Origin: Anoplolepis gracilipes
Lineage: Eukaryota > Arthropoda > Insecta > Hymenoptera > Formicidae
NCBI RefSeq assembly: GCF_047496725.1
Contig: NC_132978.1
Coordinates: 13,283,501 to 13,347,500, forward strand
Direction of reading: 5' to 3'
DNA length: 64,000 nucleotides
Shown: one piece after another, positions 23,645 through 35,546 of the stretch
Layout: the number at the start of each line of letters is the position of its first letter
How positions within the stretch are numbered: position 1 is the stretch's first letter
Notes under the pieces: model-generated
What the model saw: the letters and a program-made list of their open reading frames with translations, nothing else
What the model was told of the DNA's origin: nothing
Database searches by the model: none
Made by a program: the position numbers and the translations under genes

Positions 23645-24329
23645 ACTCCACACGCTAGCAATCTCGATGAAATTCGAACGCGCAGAATTATTTCGGAACA
23701 CATCATTGGAATATGCATTTCGCTTCTCTTTTTTTTCATTTTATTGTATGTACATCTTATATAATCCGATTAGTTTTTCTAACATTTAAAAGATGAACGA
23801 AAATTGAATATTGTGATACAATTAATCGTAAATATAAGAATGTCAAGTAGAAAGAAAATAAATTTGCAAATGTATATTTGCAAGTTTCTCAAAATGTCGC
23901 GATCCGCGATTTCAAAAACATCAACTTTGCAAAGAATCTATATAGTATCAGTTTTTTTCTCTCTATTTTCTTTTCTATTTTCTTTCCTATCAAGATCAAG
24001 TTCAAACTGTATTTTCGATATATTTTTATGTTTTAAAACTCACTAGTCCGCCGATCGCGGTGTAAAGCATCAGAGCGATTAACAAGCCCACATGACCGGC
24101 AATTGACTTGATCTTTCGCACTGTTTCTTCTTTGAGAAATCCTTTGACATTCTCGTCATGCATCGCGGTGCCAAGCTCGGTGGATGAATTGCACTTGTCG
24201 TCTGTCATTTCGTCGTACATGTCCACGTGTTCTGCAAACGACGTAAACGCGCCGAACACTCGGGGAAGACTGATCGACACACCATGCTGGGCGATCTTCG
24301 GGCAGAGATGAATCTTTCTGCATTTCAAA
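20073..24329 (-). CDS. Two-pore-domain (K2P) potassium channel, TWiK-like
   Basis: Seven supported minus-strand exons: 24044-24329, 22533-22664, 22107-22296, 21694-21912, 21480-21629, 20916-21117 and 20073-20253, phase-consistent throughout, for about 452 residues. Order in the protein: a hydrophilic N-terminus; M1 (HVGLLIALMLYTAIGG); an extracellular cap loop rich in charged residues with an NNT glycosylation site; pore 1 with filter TTIGYGN; M2 (FCIFFALIGIPLTLIVI); a cytosolic loop; M3 (CAAIILLFLYLACGAG); pore 2 with filter TTIGFGD; M4 (LLCTLYILVGLALTSTI); and a C-terminal tail ending VVYESSV. K2P channels form dimers that carry background K+ leak current at the plasma membrane. Both filters are split or flanked by introns at family-typical places (TTIG|YG spans 22107/21912). 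The first exon starts with one base of a split codon, so an upstream coding exon is required and the start is not resolved; MYDEMTDD within this exon could be an internal start. Confidence 0.93.
20317..20661. mobile_element. 345-bp TIR element in the last K2P intron
   Basis: Starts CAGTAAACGCTAGATATTCC and ends with its reverse complement (GGAATATCTAGCGTTTACTG), giving terminal inverted repeats of about 30 bp. The interior is AT-rich with repeated GGAATATTT-like motifs. Non-coding; a MITE. No clear target duplication was seen. Confidence 0.82.
21327..21388. repeat. (GT)n microsatellite in a K2P intron
   Basis: About 60 bp of uninterrupted TG with one late A interruption, inside the intron between the M4 exon and the pore-2 exon. 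Confidence 0.95.
22340..22494. mobile_element. 155-bp TIR element in a K2P intron
   Basis: Left end CCCAGGTAGAAGAGAAAGTC; right end, reverse-complemented, CCCAAGTAGAACAGAAAATC. The ends match as imperfect inverted repeats of about 25 bp, with AT-rich interior containing GACGTCA and several TTTGACA motifs. Likely a short MITE. Confidence 0.6.
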
Positions 24330-24959
24330 CTGCATGCAACATTGAGAAATATTATGCACTGGAAGTCAAAGTACATTATGAATGCACGCACAATATTTGC
24401 CAAAAAAGAACATATAAAACGCAGCGATACAAAAAAAGAGACAAGTAAAAAAAAAATGAAAAAAACTTTTATATCTAGCTAATAATCTAATATATTAAAT
24501 TTCTAATAATTATTCCAGCTCAGAAACTTATCAAAAACACTTCAACAATTTTTTTTCACAGACTACAATCAAATTAATCATCGATAAACTTTTATATATA
24601 CATATATGTATGTAAAAGATATACATATTTCGATTTGTGGGTTTTGACTTCCGCTTCTGATCTAAACATAATATATATACATATGTACATTATTATATAT
24701 CACTTTGATATAATTTTAAAGCGCAAAATATATAATTATGAAACCAAACTAAAGTATTATGTAAAAAGAAGAGAAAGAGTTTAAATCAAGCGAAATTTAA
24801 TCCTTAAAACTAGACATAAAACTTATTTACTTTACATTATTACTTTAATTCTAATCAACTCTCTCTGTATATATCGCATATAATATCAAATGATAGTAAA
24901 AATTTATAACGGAAACGGAAATCAAAACACACAAATCGAATATAAATTAAATGTATTAA

Positions 24960-25032
<73 letters not shown>

Positions 25033-25372
25033 CAGTACTGCAAGTACGGCGGATATATAGGATATATAGGCTGTATCAATTATTCATCGATAAAGTAAAA
25101 TTACATAGACAAACTGGTCGCGAATTCAACTGATGCAACTTGCATTAGAGAGAGAAAGACAGAGTGTTTGCACAGAATATTGGAAATATTTCCAACTTGT
25201 TAATTCGAAATTTCGTTACGTAAGTATAATTTTTTATACGAGAAAATTTTTATTTGATATATTCTCATGGCATTATGTTTACGTGTGCTTCTATTGAGAA
25301 GCTTATTCTTATGTGAGGTAAACATAAAAAAGTACGCCATATTGTTGACTCCCCAACGATAACCAATCACGC
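24330..25372. other. Region 5' of the K2P channel, no exon resolved
   Basis: AT-rich DNA with an (AT)n tract at about 24962-25029. The missing first coding exon of the K2P gene could lie here or further right, but no ATG-plus-donor fitting the required phase could be supported. The reading frame of exon 24044-24329 stays open to about 24403, which would allow an unspliced extension, but the extra residues look unlike a K2P N-terminus. Confidence 0.4.
24962..25029. repeat. (AT)n microsatellite
   Basis: About 68 bp of pure alternating TA between the divergent K2P and TIPRL genes. Confidence 0.95.
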
Positions 25373-25600
25373 TTTACCTTTAAGAATTTATTCAACTCGG
25401 AGAGAGGGTACCGTTAGCACACATCCCGATAGCACTCAACCATACATATTGACCGATGCCTAGGGTAACCAGCATGGTTAGCCAATCAGAAGGTCCTAAT
25501 GTTCACTGGCCAATTAGCATCATGCGTTATCGGATCCCGTCTAAACTTGGACAACTGGATTTTTGAACGCAGTCCGCTTCAAATATAGCGGATCAAACAC
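25373..25600 (+). promoter_or_regulatory. Candidate TIPRL promoter with three CCAAT boxes
   Basis: A more GC-rich island in AT-rich DNA carrying CCAAT at 25373-25377, 25492-25496 and 25510-25514. It lies about 0.7-0.9 kb upstream of the TIPRL ATG, whose exon begins at an acceptor-like TTTTAG (26261), so a 5' non-coding exon is expected in this area. It could also serve the divergent K2P gene. Inference only. Confidence 0.35.
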
Positions 25601-25606
25601 GGACTA

Positions 25607-25740
25607 AAGCCCGTACGCATTAAAAATTAAAAATTGAATTTTGACCAATTAAGACAAAGCAATTTTAGTTGCCTTTGTTCTGATTAGTCAAATTCTAATC
25701 TTTAATCTTCAATTTTCAATGCGTAGTCTGATACGGGCTT
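25607..25740. mobile_element. MITE family A, copy 2
   Basis: Ends in the reverse complement of AAGCCCGTATCAGACTACGC. The left end is the same sequence with an 8-bp internal deletion (AAGCCCGT then ACGCATTAAAAATT). It shares the interior AGACAAAGCAATTTTAGTT with the copy at 18195-18342. It lies upstream of TIPRL, probably in its 5' non-coding intron or promoter. Confidence 0.87.
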
Positions 25741-26264
25741 AATTCTCATTTGGGGAATTTTAGCTTCACTCTCGGTGTCTCAGTTTCACTATGCGTTGTT
25801 CTTTCCATTTGATTATAATTTACCTTGTCCAAATTTACACCCAGTTATTTCTTTGAACTAAAATGAGGAGAGAGAGACGAGTTACATTTCATGGAAAATG
25901 TGTAAAGCGTCGATTAATGTAATAACGTGAATAAAAATCGGAACAGATTGTAATGACAATTTTTTGAAAACCTTAGTTTGACTATAAACATTAAATTCTC
26001 CTTGATATAGTAAGTAAGAGATATATACATACCCAATGTTTACACTCGGTAATATAATTCTAATGATATAATTAAATTGATATTAATTACATACATTTAA
26101 TACGTGTACATGATTTTGTATTTTAACATTATTATATGTACTACAAATTATGAAAGCTAAAACAATGATTATAAATAATCTGAGATATTCCTTGAAGAAG
26201 CGTCTAACCTATGCTAAATCATAGATTTACCTAATGTAACAAGAATCTTTTTTTATTTTAGATC

Positions 26265-27758
26265 ATGACTGCTATAAAAGTGCATGGTGGTATCGACATT
26301 TTAAGACTACCGGTAAACGAAGAAGAACATATTTTCCCTCCATGGTGTATCAAGTACACGCAATCTCACATACTCCATTCTAAGTGTTCGAAAAGCGAAA
26401 GTGGCTGTAGTTCCAATGATGAGACTGCTTGTCAGTTTTGCGTGTACGCTGCCTATTAAAATATTTAAATTATTCTAAAAATATTATAATATAGAGATAT
26501 ATTTAGAAAGTAATTTTTAATATTTTAGATATAGCAATGCGTTAGAATTGCCACATATGCCGGATATGGTGTTTCCCAATAATGTATTAACTTTGACGCA
26601 TCAGGAAGGAGCGTTACTGCAATTCAATGCTTTGGACTCTTTAAAATATGTCTCCAATGGAAAGATTAATGTCCAGCTTGCTTGCGCAGAGGCATGGAAA
26701 GAATCCAGGTAGATTGATAATTATACATGATTTTTTAAAAATTTACTCATGACTATTACCGTATATAATTTGTTATTTACATATATATTAACAGATCGGA
26801 AAGTAGCGAATATTTGGAAGAGAAGATAAAGCCTTTCGATTGGACATTTACCACCACTTATAGCGGTACAATATCAGGCTTTGAAGTTGAAGAAACAAAT
26901 GAGAGAATTGACGTGGATAAATTAAAGCAGAAGGATAAAATTATGTTTTATCATGATTTAACACTGTTTGAAGATGAACTTCATGACAATGGTATTGCAG
27001 TAAACTCGGTGAAAATTGTAAGTTATAATATATACAATTTTTGGAGGACATACGCAATAAAGTTGTAATAATTCTTTTTTATTGCGCACAGAGAGTTATG
27101 CCCACTAGTTTCTTTATATTATTACGATATTTTCTGAGAATCGATAATGTAATGCTGAGAATAAATGATACTCGTATTTACCACGAATTCGGCAAAAATT
27201 ACTTATTACGCGAGTTTACATCACGGGAAGCTAAAGTTCAAGATATTCGAGTAAGTAATACAGTATAGACATAATGACACAATTATTATCAAATCAAAAA
27301 TTAAAAATATCAATATTATCAAACTTTAAGGATTTGTTTAAAATATTATGAATATGTAATTTTCACTTTGCATGCCATTACCTAAATTTTTCATTTAACT
27401 TGAAACTAATGATAATTAAAATCTACAATTCTTACAATGAATAAATAACTAATTGTCAAAAATTTTTATTGCACACGACTAGGATAATATCTTTTATTTT
27501 TATATATTACTACAGAAATTTCATTTTGTGTGAAAGCTAAAAACATTATTTTGCAAAAAGGTTTCTCCAGCACTCTTTTTGGAGCCAAGTGCGATAGCGC
27601 CTCATTTGCCATTAATTGGAAGTCGATATGACAAATTAATAATATCTGAAAAGGAAGGACCTAAATTAACTGAAGGTACAACTGAGCAGACTACAACTAC
27701 GGCTGAAGGAGAAATAACACAGTCCAATGTACCTATGGCAGACAATTCCATTACGTAA
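26265..27758 (+). CDS. TIPRL: TIP41-like protein (TIPRL), PP2A/TOR pathway regulator
   Basis: Five exons: 26265-26443, 26529-26708, 26795-27017, 27092-27250 and 27561-27758, together 939 nt and 312 residues. Family landmarks in order: FPPWCIKYTQSHIL, LPHMPDMVFPNN, LLQFNALDSLKYV, VQLACAEAWKESR, IKPFDWTFTTTYSG, LFEDELHDNGI, VKIRVMPTSFFILLRYFLRI, MRINDTRIYHEF-like LRINDTRIYHEF, LREFTSREAKV and SPALFLEPS. TIP41/TIPRL binds PP2A-type catalytic subunits and modulates TOR and stress signalling in the cytosol. The product is about 40 residues longer than the human protein because of a Cys-containing insert near residue 40-60 and a Thr/Glu-rich C-terminal tail (EGTTEQTTTTAEGE). The ATG at 26265 lies four bases after an acceptor-like TTTTAG, so a 5' UTR exon probably precedes it. 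Confidence 0.95.
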
Positions 27759-28026
27759 TCACTTAAAGTTTTTATATTATGTGATATTATTTCTTTGATG
27801 AATATTAATCAAGAATTCGCTGTACAGATTATTAATTTCTATTTTGATCATATTAAAATATTTCGGACGTGTATAAACAATTAAGAAATAACAATTTAGC
27901 AAGAAATTTAGATTTTTGTTTTTATTTAAAATTAATGCCAAGATTCTATCAAGACTGATCAATTTTAATCTTATCTTTCAATCTTTGTCACATTGAACCA
28001 TTATATTTTTCTTTCATTTAATTTAT

Positions 28027-28032
28027 AATAAA
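28027..28032 (+). terminator. Candidate poly(A) signal of TIPRL
   Basis: AATAAA about 270 bp after the stop at 27758; another AATAAA lies at 28141-28146. Which is used cannot be told. Confidence 0.5.
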
Positions 28033-28930
28033 AACTTTTAAAGCAAAACTGCTAAATTAACTTGTTATATAAGTTGTATAAGATAGATAAAGATATTATA
28101 TAATAATTTGATAAAAAAGAGATAAAGACACATTATATATAATAAACTTTATCTTTTTTTTTTTATTGAAGCTAGATATTATGCTCTTATTTATATAATT
28201 CTATAATCGACAATGAGAGGAGTTCATTGCACCATAACATGCTTTTTAAATGACCTTAGAAATCATATTAAGAACAAAGTCAAAATTGCGTAATACTTAT
28301 AAGAGGACAACTTTAATTTATTAAATGCTTAAGAAATGATCATAGTTATCAGTCGTACTCTAAATATTTGTCAATATTTTGATTTTATCAATTTACAAAA
28401 TATCAATCTAATTATTTTAATTATATATTCACACATGTATGTACACATATTTCTTTGGTAATATATATTATAGTATTTTTTATAAATGTTGCATTGTCAA
28501 TGCAGCTTCATAATTTTTGTTTAAAAAAATAAATTAGGAAACATAAAAAAGTGAAAAATATTTTATAACGTAATCTTGCAATATTTAACTGACAATGAAA
28601 CATTTTGATTATTTTTGTCATTTAATTCTACAAAAGGTCTTTAGTCAAGTTAAGATGTATGTATTGTTCCCTTGTATGGTTCGACTTTGGAAGGATCATG
28701 CTTTTCTAGTTTACATAGATGAAATCTTTCCCGTTTTATTCTTCGCAAGTATAACATTTTTCTGCCAATAACTTTATAAATAGACTTACAATGTTCTTAT
28801 TTGAATCTCAATTGATCGATTTTGAATTAGATTTTAAGTCTGAATGTTGAAGAGAACGTGACTGGATCCTGGTCTCGGATAAGACTTTGACTAGATTCTA
28901 CTCCAAGAAGCTTTGCCCCTCTGTATTTCA
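28033..28930. other. AT-rich non-coding DNA
   Basis: No ORF, repeat family or RNA gene recognised. It is the 3' flank of TIPRL grading into a CpG-rich block at about 28950. Confidence 0.6.
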
Positions 28931-28949
28931 TCATAAACACCATTGCATG

Positions 28950-29741
28950 CGGTTCTCTCCCTCTCTCTCTCTCTCTTTCTCTCCGGATAAATAGAAAATA
29001 AATATCAAAGGAAAAAGAGGAAGGAAAGGGAGATGAAGAACCGAGGGAGAGAACTGATCGGCTTTTGGGTTGGGCTGTCTTGCCACTACCGCACGGTGGT
29101 GTTTATTCGCGGGCGCAAAAAAACTTGGGTGAATTCCATCGTACGGGTCGACAGAGACGGAGACGGAGAAAAGGGAAGAGAGAGGAAGACGAAGAGAAGG
29201 CGGAGCGGACGGTGGAGCGAAGAGGAGATAGAGAAACGCAATAAGAGCAAGAAACAAGGAGGTCGTCGACGACAGCAATCTCTCGTGAGTAGGCTTATCC
29301 CATTGCCTCCATCCCACCTTATAGCCCTCTCACACGCTACCAGCGAGTGCGTAGGTGTTTCCGGCCGGCTGAAGAAGCACGGCCGCCTGCGCCCGTCGAT
29401 CTAGAAGAAGACGGTCGAGCAAGGATAGAATCAGAGAGAAGAGGGAGGAAAGAAAGAAGAGAGACGGAGCGACGACGAGTTGGTGGTGAGAATGGCGTAG
29501 AAAGAGACCTAAAAAAATAGAGGAGGAGAGAAAAAGAGAGAGGGGACTCGATTGAAAGACAGAGAACAAACTCGACCGGAAGCAGTTACTCGCGCGATGC
29601 AACGAAAATATCAGAGCGTCCGTTTCGCGCAATAGGTCTGCCCGCGCGTCCGCCCGGAGTTTAATATAGAACACTTGCGCGGCCGGCTCCGTCGCGAAAA
29701 CATCACGCGCTGACGTCGACCGTCGACCGTGTGCGCGAGTT

Positions 29742-29784
<43 letters not shown>

Positions 29785-29940
29785 GTCCGCTCGAGAAAAA
29801 CGTCTCCTTCTTTCCACTTGGCCGTCGCAGCTCCTGGCCTTCTTCCTCTCTTCGGACGCAGCGCGCGGATCCCTAAAATTAGGCTCGTGTCCACTCGCTC
29901 GACGCGCCACCGCCACCGCCACCGTCACCGTCACCGTCAC

Positions 29941-30019
<79 letters not shown>

Positions 30020-30250
30020 ATCATCATCACCGTCACCGTCACCGTCACCGTTGCCGTCGCCATCGCTGTCACCGCGGATGACATCCGCGTCGGAGAGCCG
30101 GACTCGTCGAAGGTCTTTGTCCGTGACAGTGGTGTGGCCGCGGTGGCACACAGCGACCTTTGAATAGTGGGAACAAGGTGCACGGCCCCGGCACATCGTT
30201 CATTTCGCGTCCTTTGGTATCTCCAAATGAGAACGATTATTTTTGTCCTG
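28950..30250. other. CpG-rich block, possible promoter or 5' exon of unknown gene
   Basis: Base composition changes sharply to GC- and CpG-rich. It contains purine-rich stretches, a (CT)n tract at about 29741-29777 and the hexanucleotide array at 29908-30070. All ORFs here are low-complexity or arginine/serine-rich shadows on both strands. It could be a promoter region or non-coding first exon, for example of the K2P gene (which lacks its first exon) with TIPRL nested in the intron, but no splice link can be shown. Confidence 0.4.
29908..30070. repeat. CGTCAT/CGTCAC hexanucleotide array
   Basis: About 25 units of CGTCAT flanked on both sides by CGTCAC and CGCCAC variants, giving a graded array. 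On the minus strand it reads GATGAC and would encode poly-Asp, Met-Thr or Asp-Asp tracts in different frames; none of these is supported as a protein. Confidence 0.9.
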
Positions 30251-32460
30251 CAATTTGTTTCGAAAAAAAGTGAAAATTGACAACCGTTATCATTTATTCG
30301 ATGACGTTTAGAAATGAAAGAATGAGTACATTATATCGCGGTATTTACCTTCGATATCTCAATATGAGACCATCTAAAATGTCATTCTCGGTGATTTGAA
30401 AGGAAGCGAAATTTTATATCGATTTGCACGGATTTTATTTCGGTATTTCAATATCAATGTTATTTGATGATGATCCGAAGCGGAAACGTTATGTCACACT
30501 TGCTGTGTGGCTTCCTATTTCAATACCTTAGAACTAGATCGAACCTGCATTTTAACGACTAAAAAAACATCTTATATATGTAGATATAAGATTTCAATTT
30601 CGAGTCACAGAAAATGATATTTAAATTTAAACTTTTTCTTTTTTTTTTTTATTTTCTTTTGAAGAGATGGAGTTAGGCTTTATTTATATTTTATATTTTC
30701 TTCCGTCTTCCTCAATTCGATTCGAATAAAAATACTTGTTTCATTGTTATATAACGCGAAAAAAATACAGGAGAATATAATAAAAAATATCGCGCATTTT
30801 TTTAAAAATTTTGTCACTTTAGCTACATTTATGTATTTTTTACAATTTTTCTTCCGACTCATCAAAGTATATAGTAATATAGGGCGACTGAAAGAAAACT
30901 TATTATTGACTGCACTCTCATATTTGATTTGAACTTGTCAATTAGAACACGCAAGAAAAGAGAGGGTGATCCACCCGTATGATTTCCACGCATTGCGCGC
31001 GCGCGCGCGCGCTTTAAACGCGGAAATCCATTGTCGACGTCCCTCGCGATACCCCGATGTCTCTTTTGACATGCTTAACGAGTCGCTAAGAGAGGGCAAT
31101 CTTCCGTTGTTGCTGCGTTCGTTCGAGCGTGGAGGAAGGGATAAGTAACAGAGCACGGCGAGGGATGAGGAGGAGGGGAGAAGAGATGGAAGAGGGAGAC
31201 CTGGTACTGGCTCCTCGAGGTTTCGTGGAAGACGGCGGCAGGGAGGCGAAGAAGGAATGCCACTTCCGGTCACATGACACCACTGGACCAGCCGACTACT
31301 TTGCTCTCTTCTTATTTTCGGCTCCTCGTCCGGACTTCTCCACGCCCCCTTCCTCTCTTTCTCCCTCTTTTCGATTAACACGCGGCGTCGCAAATCGTTC
31401 ACGAACGAGAGAAACAGATGGACGGCTGCTTTCCGACTTTCGTTAACGAATTCGTCGACTGAAGGAAGTCGATGTTTGTCGGTCGATTCGAATTTCGAAC
31501 GTAGGATCCATATGGGGTCGCCAATCGAGAAGAATATTATTATACGATACATTTTTGGCTTCTCCTTATGAATAGTATCTCTCCTACTGTCAACTTTTGT
31601 AAAAAATGACGTTGATGAAAATGAGTAATGACAAAAAAAAAAAAAAAAAAAGCGATATATTCTTCAGTTGGTTTTACCTAGACTTTGCGTTTACACATAA
31701 ATTTAATATCGACAATAAAAAGGTCGTTAAAAAAAAAATATCTATCATAATTCTTGAGCAAAAAAATTGATCCATTATTTGCTCGACAGTAAAAACAATC
31801 CTATATCAACAGATGACTTATTTCAGATTTGTTTCGCGTGTGTAGGATAATTATTAATTACGAGTGTGTAGTACTGCAATCTGACGCCGTTAACACTTGC
31901 AAACCGCTATCTCAGATTTTATATTGAGAAAACTGCAGGTTATTGCGAGGCTGCAACGAGAATGAGAGACGGAGAGGCAGAGTTGCACGTCCCGCGAGCT
32001 AACGGACTCACATCCGTCCGCTTCCTTCGCCGCGCGCCGCGATGCATTCAATTGCCCGCTAATGATGATCCGGGACCTCTCCTCTCCTCTCCTCTCCTCT
32101 CCTCTCCTCTCCTTTCGAGTAACGATCGCCTTCGAGAGATCGGCTGCAAAGCAAACACGCTCGCGAGCAGAAGCGGTTGCAAACCGCTCGGTGCTCTCTC
32201 GGTAGTCGGAAGGACTAAATTCGAAAGAAAAAAAAAAAAAAATACGCTCTCTTCTGGACGCAATACACGCAATCGAGGCTAAAGAAAAGAAAAACGAGAT
32301 TCGATCTACGCAAGATGATGAATTCTCGTTTTATATTTCGTCGATCGCGCTTCAAGTTACCGTTCTCCATCTGTAAGATGTCGAGATTGTCAAGCTGACC
32401 GTTCAGTTTCGTGATATGTATATCTGAATACAAATAAACGATTGAATCAAAAAGTCAATA
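30251..32460. other. Non-coding, mixed AT-rich and CpG-rich
   Basis: Holds AT-rich DNA (30251-30940), a CpG-rich block (about 30960-31500) with an 18-bp pure (GC)9 run at 30995-31012, a poly-A run near 31634-31651, and a second CpG-rich block (about 31950-32280) with a (CTCCT)n pentanucleotide repeat at 32076-32113. No coding region with family resemblance was found on either strand. Confidence 0.5.
32076..32113. repeat. (CTCCT)n pentanucleotide repeat
   Basis: About seven tandem units of a pyrimidine-only pentamer within a CpG-rich block. Confidence 0.9.
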
Positions 32461-32890
32461 ATACAATGATATAAAACATGATTAAAATTAACACACCTTT
32501 GAGCTTTACACAGACACAGAAGAGAGATTATTTATTTACACGTATCCTTCTCTTTATTCCCCCCTCCCTCCAGCCAAAAGTTAGAACGGATGGTTATCTC
32601 GGACTATCTTGCGGACGCGTGGGGATGGGGGGAGGGAGGGAAGTGGAGTAGAAAATTTAGATAAATTTAGATAAATTACGATTAGAATCGATATATATAC
32701 AGGAGAATTGTGTGATTGGTTGAATGTATAAATACACAAGTATATACATAGTCTATGCATGTATATATATATATGTATATATATGTATATATATATATTT
32801 ACAAGACATATACAGATCGTATAGACTTAATATGAATAAAAACTTGTTTTCTCTCGCTTGAGACGCACCCGCATGCGCGCATACAAACAC

Positions 32891-32929
<39 letters not shown>

Positions 32930-34610
32930 CACGCATACACTCGACATATACATACATTCGACATATACGTACACTCGCGTTCCATTCACGCCTTCGTGTC
33001 CTTTCGCGCCTTCACTAGTCGATCGGTGTGCAATCGCATTGTTGTCTTCGGCGAATGTCTACAAATCGCGATTTCGATTCAAGTGGAGAATAAATCTCGT
33101 CGATTTTACCATTTTTACACGCATTAAAAATCAAAGCGCACGAAATAAAATATATATCACGTCGCTGTATATTTATTGTACACAGTGTGGAGATCTCATT
33201 TCTAGTATCTAGATTAAATTAGAACCAGAAAGAGTATTAAACCATAGTTGAAAGATTCGTTTGGATGTCTTTTGGCAGCCAAATAAGAATGTTCGCTTGT
33301 ATTATGATAAAAACACTTTTCGAAATGCGCGTGCAATCGTTAGAAGAACCATATAATCGTCAAGGATTTGTGACTCGCGAAAGGACAGAAGCTCGTCTCG
33401 CTTTAATATATTCAACAGTTTGGTGTTTTCTCGTTATACTCTCTTCTCGTCGCATTCGTCTTACATGAAAAAAAAAAAAAGAAAAAACTCGTTACGTTTT
33501 TTCATACCGAATCATTTAGTCATTCTCACCCCGAGGCACTATAACACTCTTTTCGTCTTATCCTTGTACCTTCTCCGATCGCTTCTTATTCCCGTTGTCT
33601 CAATGTCCGCCCTTCGCAAGAAGAGTGGAGCGAGTCATCGGGAAAAAGAGTTGGAAAAGAGAAATGCCATCTCTCGCGGGATAAAAATCACGCTCGCAAA
33701 CAAATTCCGAAAGTTCTATCGGCCATGTTAATCCACACACGCACCAATCGTATTTGCGTTTCGCATCGTTTCTTCTTCCAGATAACGTCAAACTATTTTC
33801 CTCTCGCGATTCCTTTTACATTTTTCGACAAATTGCAATATCTGTTCTCGGAAGCAAAAACTTGTCTGGAAAAATTCAAAGCAAGCGAACGAAAGCAGAA
33901 ATGACGGAAAAAATGAAAAATGATGTAATTGGAATAATTTTCCTGCGAAATACAAGTTTCAATATATTCCGATTACTCTCTCCGAATTATTTTTCCGCGA
34001 GGAAGAAGAAACGTTGCGCTCTAAATATCAAGATCGTGCAATGACGCAGACGTTTGCAGTATCGTGTGTTTCCTCTCTCGCATGAGCCGTTCTCGATTCG
34101 TCTTCGTCCACTCGCGATTATTTACCCGTGCAATCCCAGCCCAGTTACACTCGATCATCGTACATTCGCACACATCATTCGCCCACGCCTCGCGCTGAAA
34201 TGCTAAAACCGCGCGAGTCATGCGACTCCCGTTTCGATCGATCGTTTCTTTTCCGATCCGCGCGAGGATACTCTGCTTCTGAGGAATATCGCTCTGAAAG
34301 AGAAAAAGCTAGTTATCGTACTTGAATGTTTTTTCCATCAAATCTAGCGCGGATGAATTTTAATGGAGCAAAATTGCCATAAATGGTGTTTAACACTAGA
34401 ACACTGACTGAGAGCCTCCGCGAGGAACCGTCAAAAAACTAGCACGTCGAAATATAATCTTTTGATAAAAATTTCATGCCTTTGTACCTGCAAAAGGAGT
34501 TATAAACGTGTCACTTTTGGTATGTTAAAACTTGATAGCGGTTCTAGTGTTAAACCGCGCCTATCAGTCGTACGCATTTGCCGCTACTTGATGTCTCACG
34601 AAAGAGAGAA

Positions 34611-34647
<37 letters not shown>

Positions 34648-35166
34648 AAGAAAGAGAGAGAGAGAGAGAATAGAGTTTGCGATTTGTCTGAGAAAAGCGA
34701 ATGAGAGTTCGTCTGCGACACGTTACCGATCTTGAGTCTATATTTATAGCGAGCGAAATCACCGGTAGACGAAAGGAGGGAAAGGGGGCGGCGGCTTCCT
34801 CTTTCTCGCGATTCCACTCCCGCGTGTGTATGTACGTGTGTATTTGTGTGCGTGTGTGTAGCCCGTGGCCTAAAAGACAAACGCTGAGGAAAAAAAATGC
34901 TCGCAGGACTAGATAATACTAGAGAAAATATCAACGAAATGAAAACGCGAGACTCCTCTCGCGACAATCCATGCGCGCGCGTCTTCGCTATTTTCCGTCT
35001 CACCCCCTCCTTCCCCGTTCCTCTCCCTTCCTGATGTTTCTTGAGAGAAACATTTTCGTACAACTGCCCCGACATCATTTAATCTAAACCAATATAGCTT
35101 TTTTATAATACGCGTTCTCAATGTTATTACTTGTCAAAAACTTGATGTAATTTAATTTCCCATTCT

Positions 35167-35203
<37 letters not shown>

Positions 35204-35487
35204 CTTTTCCGTTTTATAATTTCCCCTTTATTATCAGAAAACTTTTATCATATTAGCGGATTTCATTCAACGGCCATATTGGTCCATGCATGTTATTGAT
35301 ATACAATTACGCTTTTACGCTTCCCCCTCTCCTCCTTCCCAATTCTATCAATCGCCTCTTCATCATGAACCATACACTTAGCGTTACAGCCGCAAATAAA
35401 TTAACCGTAGAAAAGTTTGTTCTTTATACAAACGTAATATACAATATACATTTCTATATATATAATTATATATTATATATTTATATT

Positions 35488-35546
<59 letters not shown>

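Noticed and set aside
24330..24403. Unspliced N-terminal extension of the K2P frame to ATG 24403
   Set aside because: A good acceptor (CATGCAG) precedes 24329, and the added residues resemble AT-rich intron translation rather than a channel N-terminus.
29611..30196. Minus-strand ORFs with poly-Asp, Met-Thr or Val-Thr runs
   Set aside because: All three frames stay open only because the hexanucleotide array has no stops; no family similarity flanks it.
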